Below, piece by piece: positions 53,374-63,024 of a stretch of DNA of 64,000 bases. The stretch covers positions 1-64,000 of the forward strand of contig LVVQ01000001.1 in NCBI GenBank assembly GCA_006954405.1, read 5' to 3'. Numbering within the stretch: the stretch's first letter is position 1; the number at the start of each line of letters is the position of its first letter. The translations under genes and the position numbers were made by a program. The notes below the pieces were generated by a model, which worked only from the letters and a program-made list of their open reading frames with translations, was not told where the DNA came from and did no database searches. The DNA comes from Candidatus Methanarcanum hacksteinii. GTDB taxonomy: Archaea > Thermoplasmatota > Thermoplasmata > Methanomassiliicoccales > Methanomethylophilaceae.

Positions 53374-53482
53374 ACCCCTTCGACAGTGGGATGATATTAA
53401 AAACGTTACCTATCAGCGATGAAAGAATGAGCGATACACCTGTAAACTATATCCAATCGGTCACGTATGTGAGGGCGATATC

Positions 53483-54640
53483 ATGCAGAATCCCGATACA
53501 TTCTATCTTGAGACTGATACGGCCATGTTCCTGATGAAGAAGGACAGGAGATCCTTCGGAAAGGATAGGTACACAGCATACGCGAACGGTTTCCTATGCA
53601 CCATAGGAGTGAACAGGAGATTCTCGTACACAGTATCGTTGAAGACCGATAGGACGTATTGGGGAGTCTGCGAATTCGTCGAGAAAGGCAGAGCGTTATC
53701 ATTCGAAGGGATGTTATCCGACATCTCCAAATGGATAGATGACAAGGTTTGGGATCTTGTATCCGACGATGATGACAATGATGCACAACCGTTCAAGACA
53801 TCCAATGGAACGATCGCATACTACCAATACAACACGCACCTGGATGGGATACCTGTCATCTTCCTCCATGGAGGGCCGGGTGACGGTGCGAACACCACCA
53901 GAGGAAGGAAGATGCATCTCAAACATCCCATTTACACATACGATCAGATGGGGTGCGGGAGATCGGACAGGATATCCGACCTATCCTCATGGGATCAAGA
54001 GGATTATTACAGGGAACTCAACGAATTCATCGAGGGCATGGGGTTCGAGAAGGTCATCCTCATCGGTGCATCCTGGGGAGCAGGATTGGCCGTAGGATAT
54101 GCTGCGAGATATGGTTGCGAGAGGATAGAATTGATGATCCTCCCATCCCCGTTCATATCATCCGAGAGATGGATGACGGATCAGATAAGGAATATGGAAA
54201 GGCTTCCTGATGAATATCGCAAAGAGATAGAAGCATTCATGCGCGGAGAGGGATCGATAGAGAACTATCAGCATGTCATGTCCGAATATTATTCAAGATT
54301 CCTGTTCACACGCGAGATCAACAGAGAGATAGCTATCGCGGCAGGACAGACCGTTCAGAATGATGTCTTCTTGTCCATGTGGGGGCCGAATGACCTTGTC
54401 TGCGAAGGAACGATGAAGGATTTCGACCTTACATCCGATTTGCAGAGGATAGATGTCCCCGTACTCTTCATGTGCGGTGACAGCGACGAGGTCACTATCG
54501 ATACTATCAACGAATATGTCAAGATGGTCAAAGGCTCCAGATTGTCCGTCATCCCCTGCGCAGGCCATGCCATAGGGAAGGATCAACCTACATTGTACAT
54601 GGACAGTATGAAAGCATATCTTGAAGAAAACGGACAATGA
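53483..54640 (+). CDS. Alpha/beta hydrolase, proline-iminopeptidase-like (S33), with extra N-terminal domain
   Basis: 385 residues. The first 105 residues are an unrecognised strand-rich domain. From about 110 it is an S33-type hydrolase: oxyanion motif FLHGGPGDG, YDQMGCGRSD, nucleophile serine in IGASWGAGLA, acid in MCGDSDEV and histidine in CAGHAIG. No signal peptide, so cytosolic. It overlaps the 5' part of the next ORF but that gene's own promoter and start lie after this stop. Confidence 0.83.
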   Translation: MQNPDTFYLETDTAMFLMKKDRRSFGKDRYTAYANGFLCTIGVNRRFSYTVSLKTDRTYWGVCEFVEKGRALSFEGMLSDISKWIDDKVWDLVSDDDDNDAQPFKTSNGTIAYYQYNTHLDGIPVIFLHGGPGDGANTTRGRKMHLKHPIYTYDQMGCGRSDRISDLSSWDQEDYYRELNEFIEGMGFEKVILIGASWGAGLAVGYAARYGCERIELMILPSPFISSERWMTDQIRNMERLPDEYRKEIEAFMRGEGSIENYQHVMSEYYSRFLFTREINREIAIAAGQTVQNDVFLSMWGPNDLVCEGTMKDFDLTSDLQRIDVPVLFMCGDSDEVTIDTINEYVKMVKGSRLSVIPCAGHAIGKDQPTLYMDSMKAYLEENGQ

Positions 54641-54677
54641 TATCCGATTTATACAAGCGATAACGTTCGGTGAGACG

Positions 54678-55898
54678 ATGAATGTCGAAGAACAGAACGC
54701 GGACATGGGTCCCGAATCCATGCCTGCTACGAATGAGACGATGAGACTGAAAAGGATCTCCAAGATGACCAGGGCGTGGTATGCGCTGTTCGCCATCGTG
54801 ACTGCCGCCATAATCGCTGTTGGTTCATACGTTGGAGAGGTAGGGGATGTCGTGATAGCCATCCCCACATTGGTCATCACGATAATGATGCTGTTCTACG
54901 ACAAGGAGTTCATCCACGTCCCGCCTATGCTGATATTCATCGTAATCGTGACGATGATCGTCTCCCTCGTCGCATCGATGATACCCAATTCGTACATACT
55001 ATCCAACCTATGCTCATTCCTTGCAGGTGTCGTCCTATCGCTGATAGGTCTGATAATAGCATACATCTCACTTGGCAAGAGGCCTGGATTCGTCGATGAG
55101 AAGCCTATCATCATTGCGATCGAGGCTCTGACATTCGGCCTTGCATCTGTCCTGATCTGGATGATGATCGTACATCACGTGAATGCGAACCTGATAAGCA
55201 AGGACATAAACTCACTCATGGATGATGCGATATGGATCGCCTTCGGTTGTCTGTTCATAACGATACTCTACATGATCGACAGCAAGAACAGGATAATGAC
55301 CATCACTGTGGACAGATTCCTTGCAAACAACTCAACGTTGATGGGTATCGCTGTCGATAGGGCAGAGGAGACCAAGGATCTCATCGACAAAGGAGAATCC
55401 GGAAGATTGGAGTTCAAATCCACATTGATGACCAATCTTCAGACCGGGGAGATAGACAAGAGGATGGAGAAGGCCGTCCTCAAGACCATCACCGCCTTCC
55501 TTAACACCGATGGAGGCACATTGCTCGTCGGAGTGGAGGACAATGGTAACATCATGGGTATCGACATAGAGAGATTCGAGAACCGTGACAAACTGAACCT
55601 CCATGTCACCAACATCATCGCATCACAGATCGGTAACGAATTCATCCCGTTCATCAAATTCGAACAGATAGATTACGGCAAGAGGGATGATGGGAAAGAC
55701 AGGATAGTGATGAGATTCGATTGTACGCCGACATCCACCCCTGCATTCCTGAAGAATGCCAAGGAGAAGACGGAAACGTTCTTCGTACGTTCTGGACCGT
55801 CCAGCGTGGAACTCACCGGTAACGATCTCATAAACTACGTCATGAACCGTAGGAAGACAAGTAAGAAATTACGTTCTGCTCTTACGAACAGGGAATGA
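54678..55898 (+). CDS. Membrane protein with Schlafen-type AlbA_2 domain
   Basis: About 406 residues from the ATG at 54678, 27 nt after a TATA box (TTTATAC, 54648-54654); an in-frame ATG at 54621 lies upstream of that box. Five or six transmembrane helices occupy about residues 30-200, followed by a soluble AlbA_2/Schlafen domain (about 245-380) with ESGRLEFKSTL, TAFLNTDGGTLLVGVEDNG and FFVRSGPSSVEL. Such domains bind nucleic acid or nucleotides and some are RNases. Membrane attachment next to a cytosolic AlbA_2 is a less common layout. Function unknown. Confidence 0.78.
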   Translation: MNVEEQNADMGPESMPATNETMRLKRISKMTRAWYALFAIVTAAIIAVGSYVGEVGDVVIAIPTLVITIMMLFYDKEFIHVPPMLIFIVIVTMIVSLVASMIPNSYILSNLCSFLAGVVLSLIGLIIAYISLGKRPGFVDEKPIIIAIEALTFGLASVLIWMMIVHHVNANLISKDINSLMDDAIWIAFGCLFITILYMIDSKNRIMTITVDRFLANNSTLMGIAVDRAEETKDLIDKGESGRLEFKSTLMTNLQTGEIDKRMEKAVLKTITAFLNTDGGTLLVGVEDNGNIMGIDIERFENRDKLNLHVTNIIASQIGNEFIPFIKFEQIDYGKRDDGKDRIVMRFDCTPTSTPAFLKNAKEKTETFFVRSGPSSVELTGNDLINYVMNRRKTSKKLRSALTNRE

Positions 55899-55924
55899 TG
55901 GGGTTTAGAACCCCACCTATCCAT

Positions 55925-56449
55925 TCAGATACCGGGATATTTTATCAGAGAGAACACATCATAATCTTTGAGTTTCTCTCTTCCCTTCAGGCCTTCGAGT
56001 TCCATGACGAAACCGATCTTGACGACCTTTCCGCCTTCTCTCTCCACAAGCCTGATCACTGCCTGAGTGGTACCGCCGGTGGCAACGAGGTCATCTATGA
56101 TCACAACCTTCTGACCCTTCTTCACAGCATCGGCATGCATCTCGAGCGTAGCCGAGCCATACTCGAGCTCATAATCCTCGGATATCACCTCTCTCGGCAA
56201 TTTGCCTTTCTTCCTGACAAGGATGAAGCCTTTGTTCATAGCATATGCAACCGGTGCGCCGAAGATGAATCCACGGGATTCTGAACCAAGGATCAGGTCG
56301 AAATCAACATCCTTCAACGCCTCGATGAGGCCGTCTATGGCTAATTTGAACCCATCCTTATCGCTAAGTATGGTCGTGACATCACGGAACATTATCCCCT
56401 TCTTCGGGAAGTCCGGGATCGTTGTCACGTAGTCTTCCAATGCTTTCAT
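55925..56449 (-). CDS. apt: Adenine phosphoribosyltransferase
   Basis: About 174 residues from the ATG at 56449, 27 nt after a TATA box near 56,474-56,479; eight further residues of ORF lie on the promoter. The PRPP-binding motif VVIIDDLVATGGTT and IPDFPKKGIMFRD and ESRGFIFGAPVA are typical of Apt. It converts adenine (for example that released by MtnP) to AMP. Confidence 0.93.
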   Translation of the reverse strand: MKALEDYVTTIPDFPKKGIMFRDVTTILSDKDGFKLAIDGLIEALKDVDFDLILGSESRGFIFGAPVAYAMNKGFILVRKKGKLPREVISEDYELEYGSATLEMHADAVKKGQKVVIIDDLVATGGTTQAVIRLVEREGGKVVKIGFVMELEGLKGREKLKDYDVFSLIKYPGI

Positions 56450-56616
56450 GATTGGGTGGAACAGATAATCCATTTATAACATTGCCTGAACTCCGCAACT
56501 CATCGCACTGTACACAAAGGCTCCTTCGCATATGATACGATTTTGATGGAAAGTATAGAAAAGATACATCATACCGTGAACATGATGGTATATACTCGAT
56601 ACACGTTCGACAGAGC

Positions 56617-57840
56617 ATGAGGAGCAGGGTGCATTACGGATGGCTCATCGTAGCTGTCTGCATGATAATGATATTCGGCGCCTCATTGGTCAGCACAGGC
56701 ATGTCGATAGGCATCAATGCGTTGCACAGGGATTATGGGATGTCGGGTACAGAGACATCAGCCATCATCACCGTGTGCAGTGCAGTGGCATTCATCTCCA
56801 CATGTTTCGCTGACAGATTCTACAAGAGACTAGGTCTGCGCAACGGTATGTTCGTTGCTGTCGCATCCGGATGTATCGCGTTCCTGATCTACACTTTGGC
56901 TGACGGGATACAGTACATCTACTACATCGGTTCGATATTCGGAGGAGTGACATATGGGTTGGGATTCATGCTGCCTGCATCCCTCCTCATGAGAAGATGG
57001 TTCACCACGAACCGTGCGTTGGCCCTATCCATCTGTTCCTCTGGTTCCGGATTATCCATCGCCATCGGTTCGCCCATCCTGGAGACGATCATCGAGAACA
57101 TCGGCCTCAACATCTCGTTCTTCATAGAAGCGGTGTTCATGGCGATCACTGCCGTACTGATCCTTCTGCTCGTCAAGAACGATCCCTCCGATATCGGCCT
57201 TGAACCGTTGGGCGGGAAGGAGATCCAATCGGACACTAAGGAGAAGAAGAGATTCCATCTCTCCCATACTGCGATAATACTGTTGATGATCGCTGCAACG
57301 TTCGGAGGGATATGCGGTTTCCCTGCGACATCTCACTTCGCATTGAACTTCTCCACGGCTGGTCTGGATGACATGACGGTCGCATTGGGTATATCTCTGT
57401 TCGGTGTGATGTTATTGATCAGTAAACTTGTATTCGGGGAGGCTGTGGACAGAAAAGGAACGCTCTTCGCCACATTGCTGTTCGGTTCATTCACTGTCCT
57501 AGGATTGTTCGGAGGATTCATGATCTGCAATATCAGCGAGAATTGGCTGATGTTCACCTCACTCATGCTGATGGGCATAGGATATCCGGTCATTTCCCTA
57601 GGATATCCCAATTGGACGGCTGATTTCACATCCATGGATGAATATCCGATCAATCTCAAGAGGTTGCAGATGGGATATCAGTTCGGGATCATGGCAGGCT
57701 CGTTCCTCCCAGGCATGATATTCGATGCATCAGGGAACTACTCATGGACATATCTGATGTTCTCGATATTGATGGCCGCATCATTGATCTTGGTATTGAT
57801 CGCATACAAATCGGCCAAGGATTTCACACCATCCGAATGA
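56617..57840 (+). CDS. Major facilitator superfamily carrier, OFA-like
   Basis: 407 residues with twelve predicted helices in two halves and a central cytosolic loop (about 190-215). HYGWLIVAVCM at the N-terminus, GGVTYGLGFMLPASLLMRRWF and SGSGLSIAIGSPI resemble the oxalate/formate antiporter (OFA) group of monocarboxylate carriers. The substrate is unknown. A TATA-like GGTATATAC near 56,590 supports a leaderless ATG at 56617. Confidence 0.83.
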   Translation: MRSRVHYGWLIVAVCMIMIFGASLVSTGMSIGINALHRDYGMSGTETSAIITVCSAVAFISTCFADRFYKRLGLRNGMFVAVASGCIAFLIYTLADGIQYIYYIGSIFGGVTYGLGFMLPASLLMRRWFTTNRALALSICSSGSGLSIAIGSPILETIIENIGLNISFFIEAVFMAITAVLILLLVKNDPSDIGLEPLGGKEIQSDTKEKKRFHLSHTAIILLMIAATFGGICGFPATSHFALNFSTAGLDDMTVALGISLFGVMLLISKLVFGEAVDRKGTLFATLLFGSFTVLGLFGGFMICNISENWLMFTSLMLMGIGYPVISLGYPNWTADFTSMDEYPINLKRLQMGYQFGIMAGSFLPGMIFDASGNYSWTYLMFSILMAASLILVLIAYKSAKDFTPSE

Positions 57841-57842
57841 GT

Positions 57843-58214
57843 TCATATCAGCGCAAGTTCCCTTCCTGCTATGGCACCAAGTATGCAGACAGCTACGTTC
57901 AAGAACACGTTAAGGGCGAAATACCCATAATTCCCGACGTACAGCATCTCCACGGTCTCGTTAGCGAAGGTGGACATGGTAGACAAACCGCCCATGATGC
58001 CCACTGTGAAGAACACCCTGAATGATTCGCTGATCGAACCCCCGAATCTCATCGTGACGAATGCCGCAAGGAAACAAGCGACCAAATTCACAACGAACGT
58101 CGCCCATGGGAATTCAGAACAATCCATGACCTTCGATGCGGAGAAACGTAGTATCCCTCCGATAGCGGCGCCCGCGCCAGCACAGGCGATGAGGAGCAAG
58201 GTCTCTGACTGCAT
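57843..58214 (-). CDS. crcB: FluC/CrcB fluoride channel subunit
   Basis: 123 residues, four helices. AGAGAAIGGILRFSAS, ATFVVNLVACFLAAF (pore asparagine) and GIMGGLSTMSTFANE are the family motifs. In the last, the first phenylalanine of the usual TTFSTF Phe-box is methionine. Single-copy in this window, so it would form a dual-topology homodimer. No fluoride-riboswitch-like sequence was seen upstream; a TTTTATTAAT box near 58,237-58,246 gives a leaderless start. Confidence 0.88.
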   Translation of the reverse strand: MQSETLLLIACAGAGAAIGGILRFSASKVMDCSEFPWATFVVNLVACFLAAFVTMRFGGSISESFRVFFTVGIMGGLSTMSTFANETVEMLYVGNYGYFALNVFLNVAVCILGAIAGRELALI

Positions 58215-58350
58215 ATCGCAAGGATATCTGAACGATTAATAAAACTGCTTCAATCGTTCGCTGTCTTTCACGATCTTCACCACATCCTACATCCATTAAC
58301 GACACGTACGCTGAAGTCAATGATTTTAACCGATAACCCGATGCGCATAC

Positions 58351-60366
58351 ATGGTCAGATACAGGGATGCTATCTCGATTATAGTGGTCACGATAATGAT
58401 ATTCTCGGCCTTCCCGATCTGCATATCCGATTCATCGGATGCAGCAGGAATAACGAATGACGGAATATTGCTATTCGAATTGGACCCCAAGGATGCCACG
58501 GACGGCATAGCACTGAAGAATTACAGCTCGAAGACCATCGATATCGATGGATATGTAGTGAAGAACAGCAGTGGCAAAGAATACAAGTTCGAGCCTCTGA
58601 AGGTCTCTTCTGGAAATACTATAGCATTGGTGAAGAAGACGGTTGATGGGGATTGGTTCTGTGAGAAGACAGATACACGCAATGTGATAGTCAACTCATC
58701 CTCGATCGCCCTCAAGAACATCGGCGATGCAGTATATCTCTATGACAGATCGGGCAATCTCGTGGATGTCGTATGCTACGGAAACTATACCGCATCCGAT
58801 GGATGGATAGGGATCCCTGTCGATCTCGGGTTCAAGGAACACGTCATCAGAAGGGTAGAGCCCACAGATACGAACACATACTTCGATTGGGCAGCCGTAG
58901 GTAATGGATACACCGCGAAATCATTCGCCGATACGAAGACAGTATCCGCAGATGTGAAACCATTCACGTTCCCTGAATGCGGCGGTAAACCTGTCCTGGA
59001 ATCCCTGATGGGCGCGACAAAGAGCGTGAAGATCTCGATATACATGCTCACGAGCGCATATGTCGGTTCGGTATTGGCCGACCTCGAGAAGAAAGGTGTC
59101 GATGTACAAGTGATAATCGAGAATAAGCCCCTCGTTCAAGAATCAACTAAAACAGGGGAGGATGTCCTCAAAGCGATTGTGGATGTCGGTGCAGAAGTGA
59201 AATTCATCGGCGGAGGGACATATGACAGATACAGCTATGTCCACAACAAATACGCCATAATTGATGATAAAGAGGTCATAATAACATCCGAGAACTGGAC
59301 CGATGGGAACATAAGCACCAAAGGCAACAGAGGATGGGGTGCGGTCGTTTATGGTAAGGAATTCGCTTCACAGATGAATGAGTTCTTCATGAACGATTGG
59401 AATTTTAACGAAGATTTCATCATATTCGATGCAAAATATCCAAGCATTGAAGCAGCAACTTTGCCTACCGTGTCAACAGTGGAATCATATGTCAATTCTG
59501 TGGATTATGCTCCAAAGACCTATGAGAATGTAGGTACGAGTATCTATATGTCGCCGGACAACACGTTCAAGGCGCTCATGTATCTGATCGAGAATGCGGA
59601 TACGAGAGTGTACACCGAACAAATGGACATAGGTTCATCCTTTAGGACATTCGCAACGACATCTCCGCTTTCTGCGATGATCAATGCATCAGATAGAGGG
59701 GTCGATGCGAGATTCATGGTCACTAAGGACAAGAATGTGGATTTCATCGAAAAACTCAACACGGAAACTAATGTAAAATCCGCGGGAATGACCAGATCAG
59801 GATACCAAACGATGCACAACAAGGGCGTAATCATCGATGATACCGTTTGGGTGTCCTCTGTCAATTGGACGGATAACGCGTTCATGAACAACAGAGAGTG
59901 CGGATTGTATCTGCAGTCCAAGGAGATCACACAATTCTACTTGGATTCATACATGAGCGATTGGGATTACAACTACAAACTGACGGATACGATCACCGTC
60001 AAACCCGATGCTGCCAGAAAAACATTCACGGCAACAGGCACCACAGGCACTGTGGAGTGGTCATCATATAATGTGAATAATGAGGTGATCTCATCATCCA
60101 CGGGTACAACGTTCACCATAGATTCAGATGATGTCAACTACATCAGAGTGAAGGATCAATCTGGTAACACTGGAAGATACATCATACCAGGATATTCCGC
60201 ACCTCCGAGTGATGAGGTCAACATATCCGAGATCGTCACTGAGAATGCTCCTGCGATAGGGATTGGTGCGATCATACTCGCAGTGATCGGTGCGATGGTT
60301 GCAAAAGTCAAGAAAAAGGGTTCCAAGAAGAAAGGAAAGAAAAAGAAATCCAACAAACGCAAATGA
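58351..60366 (+). CDS. Surface-anchored phospholipase D-family protein with lamin-tail-like domain
   Basis: 671 residues. Signal peptide (9-26), then a lamin-tail-type beta-sandwich (about 38-160: LFELDPKDATDGIALKNYS, IDGYVVKNSSGKEY), then two PLD half-sites with intact HKD motifs, HNKYAIID near residue 309 and HNKGVIID near 490. A Ser/Thr-rich beta domain, a transmembrane helix (about 628-648) and a very lysine-rich cytosolic tail follow. It is an externally displayed PLD-superfamily enzyme; lamin-tail domains are often coupled to extracellular nucleases, so nuclease activity is as likely as lipase. A TATA-like GATTTTAACC lies 26 nt before the ATG. Confidence 0.82.
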   Translation: MVRYRDAISIIVVTIMIFSAFPICISDSSDAAGITNDGILLFELDPKDATDGIALKNYSSKTIDIDGYVVKNSSGKEYKFEPLKVSSGNTIALVKKTVDGDWFCEKTDTRNVIVNSSSIALKNIGDAVYLYDRSGNLVDVVCYGNYTASDGWIGIPVDLGFKEHVIRRVEPTDTNTYFDWAAVGNGYTAKSFADTKTVSADVKPFTFPECGGKPVLESLMGATKSVKISIYMLTSAYVGSVLADLEKKGVDVQVIIENKPLVQESTKTGEDVLKAIVDVGAEVKFIGGGTYDRYSYVHNKYAIIDDKEVIITSENWTDGNISTKGNRGWGAVVYGKEFASQMNEFFMNDWNFNEDFIIFDAKYPSIEAATLPTVSTVESYVNSVDYAPKTYENVGTSIYMSPDNTFKALMYLIENADTRVYTEQMDIGSSFRTFATTSPLSAMINASDRGVDARFMVTKDKNVDFIEKLNTETNVKSAGMTRSGYQTMHNKGVIIDDTVWVSSVNWTDNAFMNNRECGLYLQSKEITQFYLDSYMSDWDYNYKLTDTITVKPDAARKTFTATGTTGTVEWSSYNVNNEVISSSTGTTFTIDSDDVNYIRVKDQSGNTGRYIIPGYSAPPSDEVNISEIVTENAPAIGIGAIILAVIGAMVAKVKKKGSKKKGKKKKSNKRK

Positions 60367-60418
60367 GGTCCGAGGTCCGCATGTATTCCATGCGGGTCCA
60401 ACCTCATTCTTTTTTTTT
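60365..60418 (+). terminator. Intrinsic-type terminator after the PLD gene
   Basis: GAGGT / ACCTC outer arms and CCGCATG / CATGCGG inner arms, ending in nine consecutive T residues. Confidence 0.75.
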
Positions 60419-60426
60419 GAATCGGA

Positions 60427-60729
60427 TCAGAGTGCGGATTTCTTCGCTTCCTTCCTTCTCTTGATCTCTTCCAAGAGTTTCTTCTTTGTTATCTCCTGGA
60501 ATTCTTTGATCTCATAGTCATGCATAGCTCTGAGTGCCGAGAACGCCAAGTGCTTGTTGCTGGAATAATTGCTGGCAAGATACATTATCGTGTTCTCCCT
60601 CTCATATTCCTCCATCAACATCTCCAATTCCATCAAGAGAAGCCTCACCTTCTCATCGCTCAATTCCTGTATGAAAGTCTCCGGATCTACGATAAGTGTC
60701 TTGATATCCGCTCTGGGTCCGCTATCCAT
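60427..60729 (-). CDS. Small alpha-helical protein of unknown function
   Basis: About 100 residues from the ATG at 60729, 25-26 nt after a TATA-like TTATATCG; the longer ORF starts upstream of that box. Highly charged, helical, with a heptad-like middle (SDEKVRLLLMELEMLMEEYE) and a lysine-rich C-terminus. No cysteines or recognised motif. Not assigned to a family. Convergent with the PLD gene. Confidence 0.6.
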   Translation of the reverse strand: MDSGPRADIKTLIVDPETFIQELSDEKVRLLLMELEMLMEEYERENTIMYLASNYSSNKHLAFSALRAMHDYEIKEFQEITKKKLLEEIKRRKEAKKSAL

Positions 60730-60868
60730 GTGCCGTGTTAACGATGGCGCGATATAATACGATTGTGAACAAAGCGATAGCCGATACGCCATCACATCCT
60801 GTGATTCTTGCTACGTTAAGGACACATCTGACGGAACCGTTATATCAAACCCATATATTGGAAGTCAC

Positions 60869-62923
60869 ATGACCGCCTTCTGTCCTCATTGTGGTAGCTT
60901 GATCATGCCTGGAAAGGATACCTGCATGAGATGCAGACGGAAGGTGGATGATGAGTCCTATGACGATCTTGATGATGTCATAGAGATGATACCACAAGCA
61001 GAACCGAATGTCATAGAAAAGGAGGATCCGAACCTCCCCTGTTTCCCATATGTTCCAAGGCCGATACAGGTTCAGATCGTTAAGGATATCACCAACGCCC
61101 TGGACGAAGATAAGCACATAGTGCTTGAATCAGGAACGGGTACAGGAAAGACGATCGTGTCACTCGCATCCGCAGTCGATCACGCATTTCGGACGCATAA
61201 GAGGATCCTGTACCTTACGAGAACGATATCACAGAGCGACCAGGTAATGAGGGAATTACGTGCGATATCCAAATTGAGAAGGGTATCCGGACTCACGGTC
61301 ACTGGTAGAGGGAGATCATGTCCATACCTCAGGACGATGTCCGATTATGAGAAAATGCCCCCCTCCGTCCTATCGGCATTATGCGAGGACAACAAGAAGA
61401 AAGCGAACAGCGGCAACGGAGGTTGTCCCTTCTTCAAAGGCCTAATGGATAGATTGGGTGAGGTCGAGAGTTATTGTCACAACTCATTCCCTACATCCAA
61501 TGAATTAGACAGATTCTGTGAGGATAGGAACATCTGTCCATACGAGACCAAGAAGATGCTCCTCAAGAATGTGGATGTCATCGTAGCGCCATATGTGCAC
61601 ATCCTATCTGATGACATCAGGGATGGATTCCTCGGGAATATGGAGAGCGATGGTTCCGACATCGTGATCATAGTGGATGAGGCCCACAACATCATAGATG
61701 CCGCCAGGGAACAAGAGAGCTACACCATAGACATAAAACTCATCGAAGCAGCCATCGATGAATCCACGACGATGAAAGGCGATCCCCCATTATTCGATAA
61801 TGTCACATTGATGCCTTTCGTCAAGGAGATGAAGAACATCCTCAGATCCCTAGCAAATGAGAAGATAACATTGACCAAGAAGGAGTGTCTTATCGCAAAT
61901 GACGAGATCGAGAATAGACTCGGTCAGAAATTCGAATTGAACAGGAACGAACTCGAGATCGCGATAGATAGGATGATATCACTGGGAGAGGACAGGACCG
62001 AAGCCCTCATGGAGAGAGGCGAGAACAGGATATCCGACATCTACACACTAGGTTCGGACCTGAAGGATTGGATCATGTCCCCTCATGACAAGTACATCAA
62101 ATCCGTGAAGGTGGACGAAGATGGAGAATCACTACATGCCGCATGCATCGATCCATTTGATGTGACGACATTCCTCAGAAGGACCAAAGGCGTGGTGCAC
62201 ATGTCAGGTACATTGCAACCATTGGAACAATACGTCAAAGTCATGGCATTGCCTGCCGATACTGTCACCAAGATCTACCCATCACCATTCCCGCCCGAGA
62301 ATAGATCTGTGATCTATCTCGGCAATGTCACCACGAGATATGAGGACATGCAGAAGGATCCATCGATATTCTCCAGAATGGAGAAGAACATCGCCAAACT
62401 CTGCAATAATGTGGACAAGAACACCTTGGTGTTCTTCCCGTCATACAGCATGATGCGCAAGATGCGCCCATTCCTTGACAGGGATGTGAAGAAGGACGCG
62501 TATTGGGAGGAGTCCGGCCAACAGAAGATGACTATGAAAGCACTCAACGAGTTCAGGAAAGGAAGGAATGGAGTGTTCTTCACAGTGATGGGGGGATCCA
62601 TCGCAGAAGGCATCGATTTTCCGGGAGAAGAACTGTGCTTTGCAATAATCGTCGGCATACCATACCCTCCACCGACACTTGAAACGAGAGCTATGTCCGA
62701 CCTGTTCGATCAGAAATACGGCAGAGGAGTGGGATGGCGCTATACGTCCGAAGTACCGGCGCTCAGGAAGATGCAGCAGGCCATCGGACGTCTGATAAGG
62801 ACGGAGACGGACAGGGGAATGGCCGTCATATTCGACAACCGCTGTTCCAAATATGCCTCGAAACTCGGAGCGAAGTTATCCACGGATCCTTTGGCTGATG
62901 TGACCAGATTCTTCGATGAATGA
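60869..62923 (+). CDS. XPD/DinG-family superfamily 2 DNA helicase with Fe-S domain
   Basis: 684 residues. An N-terminal zinc ribbon (CPHCGSL and CMRCRRK) precedes the helicase: Walker A ESGTGTGKT, four Fe-S cysteines in GRSCPYL, ALCEDN, GGCPFF and NICPYE, DEAH box VDEAHNI, and motif VI QAIGRLIRTETDRG. This is the 5'-3' XPD/Rad3/DinG class acting in repair. The N-terminal zinc ribbon is an addition to the usual archaeal XPD. A TTATATC box centred 26 nt before the ATG gives a leaderless start. Confidence 0.9.
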   Translation: MTAFCPHCGSLIMPGKDTCMRCRRKVDDESYDDLDDVIEMIPQAEPNVIEKEDPNLPCFPYVPRPIQVQIVKDITNALDEDKHIVLESGTGTGKTIVSLASAVDHAFRTHKRILYLTRTISQSDQVMRELRAISKLRRVSGLTVTGRGRSCPYLRTMSDYEKMPPSVLSALCEDNKKKANSGNGGCPFFKGLMDRLGEVESYCHNSFPTSNELDRFCEDRNICPYETKKMLLKNVDVIVAPYVHILSDDIRDGFLGNMESDGSDIVIIVDEAHNIIDAAREQESYTIDIKLIEAAIDESTTMKGDPPLFDNVTLMPFVKEMKNILRSLANEKITLTKKECLIANDEIENRLGQKFELNRNELEIAIDRMISLGEDRTEALMERGENRISDIYTLGSDLKDWIMSPHDKYIKSVKVDEDGESLHAACIDPFDVTTFLRRTKGVVHMSGTLQPLEQYVKVMALPADTVTKIYPSPFPPENRSVIYLGNVTTRYEDMQKDPSIFSRMEKNIAKLCNNVDKNTLVFFPSYSMMRKMRPFLDRDVKKDAYWEESGQQKMTMKALNEFRKGRNGVFFTVMGGSIAEGIDFPGEELCFAIIVGIPYPPPTLETRAMSDLFDQKYGRGVGWRYTSEVPALRKMQQAIGRLIRTETDRGMAVIFDNRCSKYASKLGAKLSTDPLADVTRFFDE

Positions 62924-62993
62924 CGTTATTTTCGTACTTATCCAAGCATCGGATCTGCGATTCTTCAGGAAAAATGACCTCGACCCTATCGCT

Positions 62994-63002
62994 TTTATAT
63001 AA
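62994..63002 (+). promoter_or_regulatory. TATA box for tRNA-Ser
   Basis: TTTATATAA centred about 27 nt upstream of the mature 5' end of the tRNA, so transcription should start at or next to nucleotide +1 of the tRNA. Confidence 0.6.
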
Positions 63003-63024
63003 TGACGATATACCAACAATCCAA

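Noticed and set aside
58215..58350. Possible fluoride riboswitch before crcB
   Set aside because: The conserved crcB-motif core was not found and the promoter spacing implies a leaderless mRNA.
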